57,168 bases of DNA. It comes from Pyxidicoccus trucidator (GTDB taxonomy: Bacteria; Myxococcota; Myxococcia; Myxococcales; Myxococcaceae). The notes below the pieces were generated by a model, which worked only from the letters and a program-made list of their open reading frames with translations, ran no database searches and had not been told where the DNA came from. This document shows positions 50,901 to 54,277 of this stretch, in pieces. Location: NCBI RefSeq assembly GCF_010894435.1, contig NZ_JAAIXZ010000033.1:30037-87204 (forward strand), given 5' to 3'. The position numbers were made by a program, and so were the translations under genes. Positions within the stretch are counted from its first letter, which is position 1, and every line of letters starts with the position of its first letter.

Positions 50901-53214
50901 TGTCGCCGCGCCGCATCGCATGCGTCGCGGAGAAGGTGGTGTTCTCGGTGGGGCCGTAGCCGTTGACGAGGACCGCGCCTTCCGGAAGGCGCGCCAGGTG
51001 CTCACGCACGCGCTGGGCTGGCAGCACGTCACCGCCGGCCAGCAACTGCGACACGCGGGCCAGCGCCTCGCCCTGGTGGATGACCATCTGCTCGAAGAGC
51101 GCGGCGGTGAGCCACAGCGTGCTGACGTCGTGACGGCGCAGCAGGGCGCCAATGTCCTCCAGGGACAGCTCGCGCGCGGGGGCCAGCACCAGGCGAGCGC
51201 CGTGCAGCAGCGCGCCCCAGACCTCCAGGGTGGAGGCATCGAAGGAGCTGGGGGCCAGCTGGAGGAAGACCTCCTCGGGGCCGAAGCGGATGAAGGGGTT
51301 GTCCGTCACCAGGCGCAGCACGCCGCGGTGGGGAATGCACACGCCCTTGGGCTGGCCGGTGCTTCCCGAGGTGAACATGACGTAGGCCAGCGCCTCGGCG
51401 CCGACCTCGGTGGAGAGCGCCGTGTCGGGCTGGGAGGCGATGCGGCCGGCCTCGGAGTCCACGAGGACGAGGAGGCACGAGAGGGCGGGCAGCTCGTCGG
51501 CCAGTGACTCGCGCGTGACGAGGACTCCGGCACCAGACTGCTGGAGCAGCAGGGACAGGCGCTCCGCCGGGTAGCTCGGGTCGAGCGGGACGTAGGCGCC
51601 ACCGGCCTTGAGGATGGCGAGCAGGGCGACAATCAGGTCCTCGGAGCGCTCCAGGCACAGGGCCACGCAGGCGCCGGGGCGCACGCCCACCGAGTGCAGG
51701 TGCCGGGCGAGCTGATTCGCGCGTCGCTCCAGCTCGGCATACGACAGCTCGCCAGCCTCGGACACGAGCGCGATGGCTGCTGGCGTGAGCGCGGCCTGCC
51801 GCGAGAAGCGCGCGTGCAGGGTGTCACCACGCGGGTACTCGTCGCGCGAGCCATTCCAGTCCGCGAGCCGCCGGACCTCGTCCGGCGACATCATGGACAG
51901 GTCCGCGAGCTTCGCCTCGGGGGCGTCCACCAGGGACTGCAACAGCGTGGAGATGTGGCCCAGCATCCGCCGCGGGGTGGCGGTGTCGAAGCGGCTCACG
52001 TCGTAGGTGAACCGCACCTCCATCTCGGTGGCGTCCGGGAGCACCGTGAAGATGAGCGGGTAGCCCGTGCGGCCCTCGGTGCGTCCGAAGCCGTCCACCG
52101 GCAGTCGGGCCGTCATCTCGGGGGACAGGCCCCGGCGCGGCATGTTCTCGAAGACGACCAGCGTGTCGAACAGCGCCTGGCCGCGCGGCACCTCGCTCCA
52201 GCCCTGCACGTCCACCAGCGACACGTGCTCATGGGCGCGGGCGGCGAGCAGCTCGCCCTGCAGGCCCTTCAGCCACGGCAGCACGGTGCTCCCGTCGGGC
52301 AGTCGCACGCGGGTGACCTGGGTGTTGATGAAGGTCCCCAGCATGGTGTCCACGCCGGGGAGCGCGGGCGGGCGGCCGGACACCACCGTGCCGAAGGCCA
52401 CGTCATCCTGTCCGGTGTAGCGGCTCTGCAGCAGGGCCCACGCGCCTTGCAGCAGCGTGCTCAGCGTCACCTGGTGCTGCCGCGTGAAGGCTGTCAGCCG
52501 CGCCGTCAGGGCGGTGCCCAGCCCGAGCGACTCGGCGGCGTACGTCTCCGCCTTCGCCTCGGCCCTGGCGGGTCGGTCCATCGCCAGCGGCGTGGGCGAC
52601 GTGAAGCCCCGCAGCCGCTCGCGCCAGAAGCGCGCTGCCTCATCGCGCTCCTGCTTCGACAGCCAGACGATGTAGTCGCGGTAGGGGCGGACGGGCTCCA
52701 GCGACGGCTCCTCGCCCCGGGTCAGCGCGTCATACGTGAGGAACAGCTCCCGCAGACACACCGGCAGCGACCAGCCGTCCATCACCAGGTGGTGGTAGCT
52801 GATGATGCAGCGGGTGAGCGTGGGTCCGAAGCGCACCAGCGTGAGGCGCAGCAGCGGCGCCGCGGACAGCGCGAAGTCCTGACGAGCCTCCCGCTCCAGC
52901 ACCTCCGCGAAGCGCGCCTCCCACGCGTCGGAGGGAAGGTCTGAGCAGTCCTCCAGGCGCGGGGTCGCCTCTACCTTGCGACGCACCGCCTGGAGCGGCT
53001 CCTTCATGTTCTCCCAGAAGAACGCCGTGCGCAGGGACGTGTGCCGGTCCACCAGCCGCTGCCACGCCCGCTGGAGCGTGGGCAGGTCCACCACTCCACG
53101 CCAGGACCAGTGCACCACCTCCACGTAGGTGCCCTCTCCCGGAGCGCCCACGGTGTGGAACAGCAGGCCCTGTTGCATGGGCGAAAGGCGGTAGATGTCT
53201 TCGACGTTCTTCAT
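32797..53214 (-). CDS. NRPS1: six-module non-ribosomal peptide synthetase
   Basis: A single frame of 6,805 aa. Domain order is C-A-T-E, then five C-A-T modules. Phosphopantetheine serines are at about residues 1006, 2532, 3585, 4638, 5699 and 6748. The first C domain (RLSPMQQGLLFHT, catalytic His ~142) and the second (PLSPLQEGILLHH, following the E domain) are of the DCL type. The remaining four have LSFAQQRLWFLD-type LCL starts with HHIxxDGWS. The E domain shows HHLVVDAVSWR (His ~1191) and RTVGWFTSLYPV, and is preceded by a T domain of the GGDSI type that normally partners an epimerase. All six A10 motifs keep the catalytic Lys. The chain ends in a T domain plus a short acidic tail with no TE or E, so it should pass the peptide to another subunit, plausibly NRPS2. 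Pocket codes suggest D-Val-like, Ser, aromatic, two unassigned residues, aromatic. Modules 2-3 and 5-6 contain a duplicated unit. Confidence 0.97.
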   Translation of the reverse strand: MKNVEDIYRLSPMQQGLLFHTVGAPGEGTYVEVVHWSWRGVVDLPTLQRAWQRLVDRHTSLRTAFFWENMKEPLQAVRRKVEATPRLEDCSDLPSDAWEARFAEVLEREARQDFALSAAPLLRLTLVRFGPTLTRCIISYHHLVMDGWSLPVCLRELFLTYDALTRGEEPSLEPVRPYRDYIVWLSKQERDEAARFWRERLRGFTSPTPLAMDRPARAEAKAETYAAESLGLGTALTARLTAFTRQHQVTLSTLLQGAWALLQSRYTGQDDVAFGTVVSGRPPALPGVDTMLGTFINTQVTRVRLPDGSTVLPWLKGLQGELLAARAHEHVSLVDVQGWSEVPRGQALFDTLVVFENMPRRGLSPEMTARLPVDGFGRTEGRTGYPLIFTVLPDATEMEVRFTYDVSRFDTATPRRMLGHISTLLQSLVDAPEAKLADLSMMSPDEVRRLADWNGSRDEYPRGDTLHARFSRQAALTPAAIALVSEAGELSYAELERRANQLARHLHSVGVRPGACVALCLERSEDLIVALLAILKAGGAYVPLDPSYPAERLSLLLQQSGAGVLVTRESLADELPALSCLLVLVDSEAGRIASQPDTALSTEVGAEALAYVMFTSGSTGQPKGVCIPHRGVLRLVTDNPFIRFGPEEVFLQLAPSSFDASTLEVWGALLHGARLVLAPARELSLEDIGALLRRHDVSTLWLTAALFEQMVIHQGEALARVSQLLAGGDVLPAQRVREHLARLPEGAVLVNGYGPTENTTFSATHAMRRGDTVGASVPIGRPLGWSTAYVLDAALRPVPPGLPGELYVGGEGLAWGYLGRADLTAEKFVPHPFGVRPGERLYRTGDKARWRADGALEFLGRTDFQVKVRGFRIETGEVEAVLRQAPGVQEAVVVVREDLPGHKRLVAYVVGPALEPRALRAFLEQKLPEYMVPSAFAVLESLPLTAHGKVDRKALPAPEHAQAASEEVQEGPRDATETALAAIWAQVLGRPSVGVHEDFFELGGDSILGIQVLARAAQAGLHLTAKQLFELPTVAQLAAVAGTAPAVAAEQGLVTGRVELTPIQRWFLDREPPAPHHFNQALRLTLRERIPAEVLERALQHLREHHDALRLGYTRDGQGAWRQEVRGLDGALPLLSVDVSGLSPEARAAAGESHAARAQAGLELASGGVARAVLFDAGPDAPQELLLVIHHLVVDAVSWRVLVEDLHTACQQLRAGTPVRLPPKTLSFAGWASRMVEHARTSAARAEEAFWLGLPWERAGRLPVDLDGSAEANTEGDARVVEVSLEPGETQALLQEVARACCARPDELLLAALARVMRRWTGAPCVRLELEGHGREALFEGVDLSRTVGWFTSLYPVLVDEVGEGPGAWLRSAKESLRRIPGKGVGFGVLRYLAPYPELRERLRALPECEVGFNYLGQLDHVLPAGALLSLSDGPVGPKRAPGAPRAHLLEVDCAVSGGRLRLMFAYGSRVHRRETVERWAGELVEALRELIALGTSGEARGLTPSDFPLAGLGQAALDSLTQVRLADVEDLYPLSPLQEGILLHHLRDDGGTQPYFNQLTFALEGELDTGAFTQAWRQVVSRYTILRTAFLWEGLDRPLQAVVRELEPPITVEDRRDVPPSEQEAWLNAFFAEDRRRGVALARAPLHRLAVLRMGERSWRVVLSFSHILLDGWSIPLVLRELLTRFEALRRGLPPPRMDTRPYRDFIAWLGRRDLGATRDFWRKSLEGFTEPTPLEPGGSELDAGLAGVRGELRLGLGAEKTAVLQSFARQQGVTPGTLVQAAWALLLGRYSGRDDVLFGVTVSGRPSDLPGVEEMVGMFINAIPARVRLPPRQSVGAWLKTLQGWLMEARQHEHAPLVEVRRWSDIPPGPPLFESLVVFENYPVDTALTTDSKELVVRDARSLEADHHPLTLTAMPGRELLLQLAYDTTRFGAAAIQRMMAHLHTLLMGLAEGAARPLAELPMLAPEERRQLLEDFRGPREAYPRELSLHALIEAQVARTPDAEALRFEGETLTYAQLDARANQLAWHLRSLGVGPESLVGVCLERSLEMVVALLGVLKSGAAYVPMDPAYPRERLAWMLEDTAAPVLLTSQRLVPVLPPHSARVVCLDSQWPDVALHPASRPAPLAGPEALAYVIFTSGSTGRPKGAMNAHAGVVNRLLWMQQEYGLTAADTVLQKTPFSFDVSVWEFFWPLMTGARLVLARPGGHQDPAYLVRLMADERVTTTHFVPSMLRAFVEEPGLEGLTALRHVVCSGEALPADLVRRAYARLPTSTAVHNLYGPTEAAVDVTYWPCPREDSGREVPIGRPVANTRIHVLDAHGQPTPVGVPGELFIGGVQVGRGYWSRPSLTAERFIPDAFSEVPGARLYRTGDKARWRADGTLEYLGRVDTQVKLRGFRIELGEVESALRAHPDVADSVVVVREDGPSGARLVAYLVPTPSATLDTQSLRASLAQRLPEYMVPSAFVLLPALPLSPSGKVDRKALPAPESPTVGYVGPRTPMEELLARVFAQVLGVERVSVTESFFELGGHSLLATQVASRVRAAAGVDLPLRELFDSPTAAGLAARVEALSRSSQGTALAPPLRPAPRTGPLPLSFAQQRLWFLDRLEPGSPFYNMPSVLWLEGTVDVGALERSIAELLRRHEVLRTTFEEGPVQVIHPPAPVSLAVVDLSTLPEDSREAEARRLAREEARRPFDLTRGPLLRAMLLRLGESSHLLSLTLHHIVSDGWSMEVLVREAATLYSAFREGQPSPLPELPVQYADYAAWQRDWLQGDVLEGQLSWWRNHLADAPPLLELPTDFPRPTVRSLKGARHARVLPRSLADSLQALSRREGTTLFMALLAGFQVVLSRYSGQDDFVVGTDIANRNHSQTEGLIGFFINQLPLRARLDGDLTFRELLGRVRQTSLGAYAHQDLPFEELVKALNPERSQGHAPLFQVKLVLQNQPASTLEVSGLTLRGETADVGTSRLDLTLSVEETARGLECSCEYRTDLFEAATIDRLMRHLGRVLEAGAARPESRLSALPLLSEDEQRQVLVDWNATERDFPRDACAHQLFAAQAALTPSATAVRFEGQALTYSQLDTRANQLAHHLRTLGVRAEVPVALCVERSLELVVGILGILKAGGAYVPLDPSYPVERLTYMLRDCAAPVLVTTETIADELPAGSEQLVLLDADGALIASQPETPFASGTGADNLAYIIYTSGSTGRPKGTLLQHRGLCNTALTAAREHGFRPDSHVLQYAAFGFDASVAEIFGALLAGSTLVLAPRERLMPGAPLRTLLRDEAITAVTLTPSVLAQMEPEDFPALQTLISAGEACTPELVERWGNRVRLLNAYGPTEVTVCATLSEPMKPGQRISIGRPWANVRVYVLDAALRPVPVGVPGELCVDSVGLARGYRHQPELTAERFVPNPFSATAGARLYRTGDKARWLADGTLEYLGRIDQQVKLRGFRIELGEVESVLAQQPSVREAVAVVREDAPGDKRLVAYVVAEDGDMLDTAALRTALKQRLPEHMVPAVISVLDALPLTPNGKVDRAALPSPDTALASQTREYVAPRTPREEQLAAMWAELLHVELVGIHDDFFELGGHSLLATQVVSRIRTTLGVELSLGELFTATTVAALAERLGAMSQGATQSIPRASRTGPLPLSFAQQRLWFLDQLEPGGTVYNVPGVMRLEGALDAVALQRSLDALMQRHEVLRTTFQQGPDGPIQVIAEAASCPFEQRDLSHLPVGERDLLVRQHIATECERPFDLARGPLFRVVLLRLRAEEHVLLVLMHHIASDGWSTGVLMRDLTALYPALAAGKPSPLPALPIQYADYALWQREWLRGEVLDTQLGYWKQQLLGAPQALELPTDLPRPAVKTFHGASVPVQLPRELSAAVRTFSQEQGVTPFMALLGAFQVLMARYSGQQDIVVGSPIAGRRFSELEDLVGFFVNTLALRLRLEDGPSFQQVVARVREGMLGAQAHQDVPFERLVESLASGRSLERDPLFQVFFTLQNTPTPLVSATGLSLRPIANESTTAKFDLELAFSESPDGFTGSLIYNTDLFLPATARRLARHYVHFLEALLGQPSRPFHRLPLLPEDELRTVLSDFNRAPADFPRDATLPEVFSRIVALHGDRVALEFGAQRLTYRQLDARANQLAHLLVARGVGPDVPVALALERSVELIVSLLAILKAGGAYLPLDTSYPPERLAQMVEDARPVLLLTHSATRASLPSSLPVLHIDEAARALDSQPEHAPPVALHPEHLAYIDFTSGSTGRPKGVAVSHRNVLRTVREAPYADVSADHSFLLIAPISFDASTLEVWGPLLNGGRLVVFPPDSPSDLDLLSSVLSEHSVSTLHLTAGLFSHMVDNRLDGLKSVKQLLTGGDVVSAPHVRRVLEQLGIPVTACYGPTEGTLFTSCFRMTSPEQVPASIPIGTPITATQVYLLDSHGHPVPVGVPGELFIGGEGLARGYVRNPAQTAERFVPHPFSREPGARLYRTGDLARWRPDGVLEFLGRGDFQVKIRGFRIELAEVEAALLSFPGVREAVALAREDVPGDKRLVGYVTADATLDLGALRDALEARLPEYMVPSALVRLDALPLTANAKVDRKALPAPDSRSELRAFEPPRTPTEQRLAALWADVLRVDRVGLHDGFFELGGHSLLATQLVSRVRAAFDVELPLRELFESPTVAGLATRLEALARASAGIELAPPLRTISRTESPPLSFGQQRLWFLDQLQPGTASYNVPGVLHLDGELDTAALEQALRALVQRHEVLRTTFQRNAGVPTQLIHPQLDTRLPTVDLLAVPPEARETETRRLASEEALRPFDLERGPLLRTQLLRLGPTQHHLLVTLHHIVSDGWSINIMLRELGALYRAFSSGHPLELPSLPVQYADFAAWQRQWIQGDVLQAQLDWWREQLAGVPALLELPTDRPRPALQSHQGASLDVRLPPALSRTVEEAAQRHGATPFMVLLAAWQLLLSRYSGQDDIVVGSPIAGRNRAETEGLIGFFVNTLVLRARIDPRAGFSALLEGVKASALAAYEHQDVPFERLVEELRPERSLSHSPLFQVMFTLQNAPLDAVELPGLRLRLGGTPSPITKFDLSLTLQRAPEGFAGELEYNTDLFDASTVERMDGHFQVLLEAVLARPEQPLSLHSPLTAAEREQLMVEWNATAVDFPSSATVHQLLEEQARRTPLAMAVEAEGSWLTYGELHVRAALLARQLRSLGVGPEVRVGLCVERSTDMVVGLLAVLKAGGAYVPLDPDYPRERLAFMLQDCGAPVLLTSRSLSARLPPGPVTVFLDGELEALSSGQEAPTAAFPESPAYVLFTSGTTGLPKGTVVSHRALANHLTWMVRWLGVAPGDRALQLASLSFDASVAEVLSTLLAGATLVLPPPGAHRDPAAVAELLARERITLLQAVPSMLRALLEQPALAHATALRAVVSGGEALPTELVPRLGAQLPGARLFNHYGPTEATIDATACVVSGEQPGALVSIGKPVANTRAYVLDAGLRPVPTGVPGELYLGGVSLARGYLGRPELTAEKFLPDPFASEPGARLYRTGDKARWRADGTLEYLGRVDMQVKLRGFRIELGEVESAIRAHPDVADSVVVVREDGPSGARLVAYLVPTPSATLDTQSLRASLAQRLPEYMVPSAFVVLSALPLSPSGKVDRKALPAPEAPTGPVGEYVAPRTPTEELLARIFAEVLGMERVSVTEGFFELGGHSLLATQVASRVRATADVELPLRELFESPTVAGLAARVEALSRSSQGSVLAPPLRPAPRTGPLPLSFAQQRLWFLDRLEPNSPFYNMPSVLWLEGTVDVGALERSIAELLRRHEVLRTTFEEGPVQVIHPPAPVPLAVVDLSTLPEDQREAEARRLAQEEARRPFDLTRGPMLRAMLLRLGESRHLLSLTLHHIATDGWSMEVLVREAATLYAAFRNGQPSPLPELPVQYADYAAWQRGWLQGDVLDAQLSWWREHLSGAPSLLELPTDFPRPTVRSLKGAMHTRVLPRALADSLQAFSQREGTTLFMALLAGFQVVLSRYSGQDDFVVGTDIANRNHSQTEGLIGFFINQLPLRARLDGDPSFRELLGRVRQTSLGAYAHQDLPFEELVKALNPERSQGHAPLFQVKLVLQNQPASTLEVPGLTLRGEPIDAGTSRLDLTLAVAETPEGLGFSCEYRTDLFEAATIDRLVQHLGRVLEAGAARPESRLSALPLLSEDEQRQVLVDWNATERDFPRDACAHQLFAAQAALTPDATAVRFEGQALTYSQLDTRANQLAHHLRALGVRAEVPVALCVERSLELVVGILGILKAGGAYVPLDPSYPLERLTYMLRDCAAPVLVTTEAIADTLPSGGEQLVLLDAEAPLLAGQPLTAPEAGVLAQSLAYIIYTSGSTGRPKGTLLQHRGLCNTALTAVREHGFRSDSRVLQYAALGFDASVAEIFGALLAGATLVLAPRERLMPGAPLRTLLHEESITAVTLTPSVMAQLAPEDAPSLETLISAGEACTPELVERWGGRVRLLNAYGPTEVTVCATLSEPLKPGQRLTIGRPWANVRVYVLDAALRPLPVGVPGELCVDSVGLARGYRHQADLTAERFVPNPFSDVLGARLYRTGDKVRWLADGTLEYLGRADFQVKLRGFRIELGEVESALRAFPGVREAAVVVREDVPGDRRLVGYVAADAELDVGALRSHLQQRLPDYMVPGALARLESLPLTANGKLDRAVLPAPDAPVAKQTYVAPRDDLEQQVADLWAEVLHVERVGVHDNFFDLGGHSLLATQVLTRIRTAFGVDLPLRGLFEQPTVEGMTQLLLESLADQVDASDLEGLVDALE
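33410..36640. repeat. Duplicated A-subdomain/T/C/A-core unit, copy 2 (NRPS1 modules 5-6); ends approximate
   Basis: Second copy about 9.49 kb from the first, in the same orientation and frame. Sequences diverge on both outer sides, at the A cores of modules 2/5 and the A subdomains of modules 3/6. Confidence 0.8.
35960..39139 (-). other. NRPS1 module 5: C-A-T, unassigned polar pocket
   Basis: The pocket reads D-A-A-Q-V-G-H-I-D-K, which I cannot assign. The A3 motif is FTSGTTGLPKG rather than TSGSTG as in the other modules. The A-domain core is unrelated in detail to module 2, yet its C-terminal subdomain is almost identical to module 2, marking a subdomain junction. T Ser codon is 36118-36120. 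Confidence 0.7.
39140..42319 (-). other. NRPS1 module 4: C-A-T, unassigned pocket
   Basis: The pocket reads D-A-L-H-L-G-C-L-F-K. I know no standard code matching this; it has features of both Val-like and hydroxyphenylglycine-like pockets. The C domain is LCL with MHHIASDGWS. A10 is NAKVDRKALP (Ala for the usual Gly, Lys kept). T Ser codon is 39301-39303. Confidence 0.7.
42320..45459 (-). other. NRPS1 module 3: C-A-T, aromatic pocket
   Basis: The pocket reads D-A-A-T-I-A-A-V-C-K, which differs from Phe/Tyr codes (DAWTIAAICK, DASTIAAVCK) mainly at position 239. Phe, Tyr or Trp is expected; the Ala at 239 may enlarge the pocket. The C domain and A core are near copies of module 6. T Ser codon is 42460-42462. 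Confidence 0.75.
42900..46130. repeat. Duplicated A-subdomain/T/C/A-core unit, copy 1 (NRPS1 modules 2-3); ends approximate
   Basis: From motif A8 of the module 2 A domain, through T2 and C3, to about motif A8 of the module 3 A domain, the protein closely matches the same stretch of modules 5-6. DNA is nearly identical in sampled parts (around 45840-45980 versus 36350-36490). Confidence 0.8.
45460..48649 (-). other. NRPS1 module 2: C(DCL)-A-T, serine pocket
   Basis: The pocket reads D-V-W-H-V-S-L-V-D-K, essentially the standard serine code. The C domain core is FSHILLDGWS: the first His of HHxxxDG is Ser but the catalytic second His is present. It is DCL type, matching the preceding epimerase. 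T Ser codon is 45619-45621. From motif A8 onwards the A domain is nearly identical to that of module 5, while the core is not. Confidence 0.85.
48650..53214 (-). other. NRPS1 module 1: C(DCL)-A-T-E, Val-like pocket
   Basis: A-domain pocket residues read by alignment to GrsA PheA are D-A-L-W-L-G-G-T-F-K (from SFDASTLEVW, TLWLTAALF, LLAGGD, GYGPTENTTF). This is close to known Val codes of the DAFWIGGTFK family. T Ser is encoded at 50197-50199, followed by the only epimerase in the window, so a D-residue is expected. The DCL-type C domain at the extreme N-terminus would normally accept a donor ending in a D-residue from another protein. Confidence 0.8.
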
Positions 53215-53425
53215 GTTGCTTCAGCCCTCTGCCTTGGGTGCCAGCTGGGAATCTCCGCGACGTCCAGGTATCGGGGCGACGGCTCCGGGCCTTCGCGCGA
53301 CAGCACCGCGCGAGGACGCACGGGGGCCTGTCGCAAAGCGCGACCACAGACGGAACTGTCGGGAAGCGAGCCTGAAACCAGGGGTGTGGAACACGGAGAT
53401 TCGCCGGTATCGAAGCTACCACGGC
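53215..53425 (-). promoter_or_regulatory. 5' region of the NRPS1-exporter-NRPS2 operon
   Basis: The 269-bp gap between the zinc-ribbon gene and NRPS1 should contain the promoter of the synthetase operon. I find no convincing -10/-35 pair. A purine-rich GAGGG (53229-53225 on the minus strand) lies 10 nt before the NRPS1 ATG, a somewhat long spacing for a ribosome binding site; GAAG at 53222-53219 is the closer but weaker alternative. No riboswitch-like or operator structure is evident. Confidence 0.4.
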
Positions 53426-53445
53426 CCCTCCCACAGACGGGAGGG
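53426..53445 (-). terminator. Small GC hairpin downstream of the zinc-ribbon gene
   Basis: CCCTCCC (53426-53432), a 6-nt loop, then GGGAGGG (53439-53445) form a perfect 7-bp stem about 40 nt past the zinc-ribbon stop. This could separate that transcript from the NRPS operon. No T-run follows, so the call is tentative. Confidence 0.35.
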
Positions 53446-53483
53446 TGCCCGGGCCCCGCCGGAGCGGCCTCGGACCGTCGCGG

Positions 53484-54152
53484 TCAGCGTCCGAAGACGC
53501 GCGAGAACAGCCACATCAAGGCGGAGCCGGTGACATCCGTGGCGATGGCGGCGTTGTAGCCGGAGTTCTCTGGCGTTGAGAACTCAGCGCTGGGCTCGGC
53601 CCTTGACAGCTCCTCGGAAAAGGGGACGGCGCCCTCGGGAGCGCAGCTCCCGCAGTAGAGCCGTTCCTCGAGGACGAAGCCGTACTTCGGCTTGAGCCCG
53701 CGCTTGCACGCGGCACACGCCTGCACAACGCCGAGCCGCACCTTGGGCCGCACGTCCAGCGGCTCGTTGCGATACGCCTCGGCGGCCTGCTGGAGCTGCT
53801 GCAGCTCGCCCGGGTCCAGCGCTACACCGGCGCAGTCGGAGCACACCTCCACTGCCAGGCCCAGCGCCTCCACCACTGGCAGTGGAGCGTGGCCACACCG
53901 GGGACAGGTGGGAGCCGGCGTGCCGCAGTCGGGACAGCTCGGCACGTACTGGAGCTTCGCGTGGCAGCCCTTGCAGATGCCGGGGTGGCCCTTGGCGCGG
54001 CGGATCAGGGCGTCCGACACGGAGCCGCCCATCACCTTGGCCAGCGCCTCGCCCTCGAACCACACGGAGCCGCAGCCGTCGCATTCCTCGCGGGGCAGGC
54101 CGCCCAGGAAGGTGGACCGCATCCTCGTCTGGCAGAAGGGACAGGCGCTCAT
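53484..54152 (-). CDS. Multi-zinc-ribbon protein (zf-TFIIB-like), function unknown
   Basis: A protein of 222 aa starting MSACPFCQTRM. It contains at least three Cys-pair ribbons. The first is CPFC followed by CDGCGSVWFEGEAL, the typical zf-TFIIB pattern. The second is CKGC, CPDC and CPRC leading to CSDCAGVALDPGEL. The third is CAAC with CGSC. The C-terminal ~25 residues are weakly hydrophobic (ALMWLFSRVFGR). Proteins of this type are common and mostly uncharacterised; metal binding is likely, and nucleic-acid or protein contact is possible. A longer in-frame start at 54287 adds 45 low-complexity residues and would overlap the P450 start, so I chose the ATG where the first zinc motif begins. 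It reads in the same direction as NRPS1 but is separated from it by 269 bp, and nothing in it indicates a biosynthetic role. Confidence 0.8.
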   Translation of the reverse strand: MSACPFCQTRMRSTFLGGLPREECDGCGSVWFEGEALAKVMGGSVSDALIRRAKGHPGICKGCHAKLQYVPSCPDCGTPAPTCPRCGHAPLPVVEALGLAVEVCSDCAGVALDPGELQQLQQAAEAYRNEPLDVRPKVRLGVVQACAACKRGLKPKYGFVLEERLYCGSCAPEGAVPFSEELSRAEPSAEFSTPENSGYNAAIATDVTGSALMWLFSRVFGR

Positions 54153-54277
54153 GCGGGCGAGCCTACAATCATCCGGCCCGGGCGCGCTGCTCCGGCCCGG
54201 ACGCCATGCTCCTCCCAGGGCCACGGGTGATAGTCTCCCCGCGTCTCGCGCGCTACCCGCTCCTCGACGACCTTCCC
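54153..54277. promoter_or_regulatory. Divergent intergenic region, P450 (+) / zinc-ribbon gene (-)
   Basis: This 125-bp region separates two divergent starts and must hold their 5' signals unless the P450 starts at 54206. A TACAAT hexamer on the plus strand at 54164-54169 matches five of six positions of a sigma-70 -10 box. I see no good -35 box at 17-18 bp upstream, so it is only a weak candidate. No operator dyad is evident. Confidence 0.25.

Noticed and set aside
53238..53256. TGGCAC followed by GGCAG near the NRPS1 start, resembling a sigma-54 promoter
   Set aside because: The spacing between the GG and GC elements is about two bases too short and the site is very close to the start codon.
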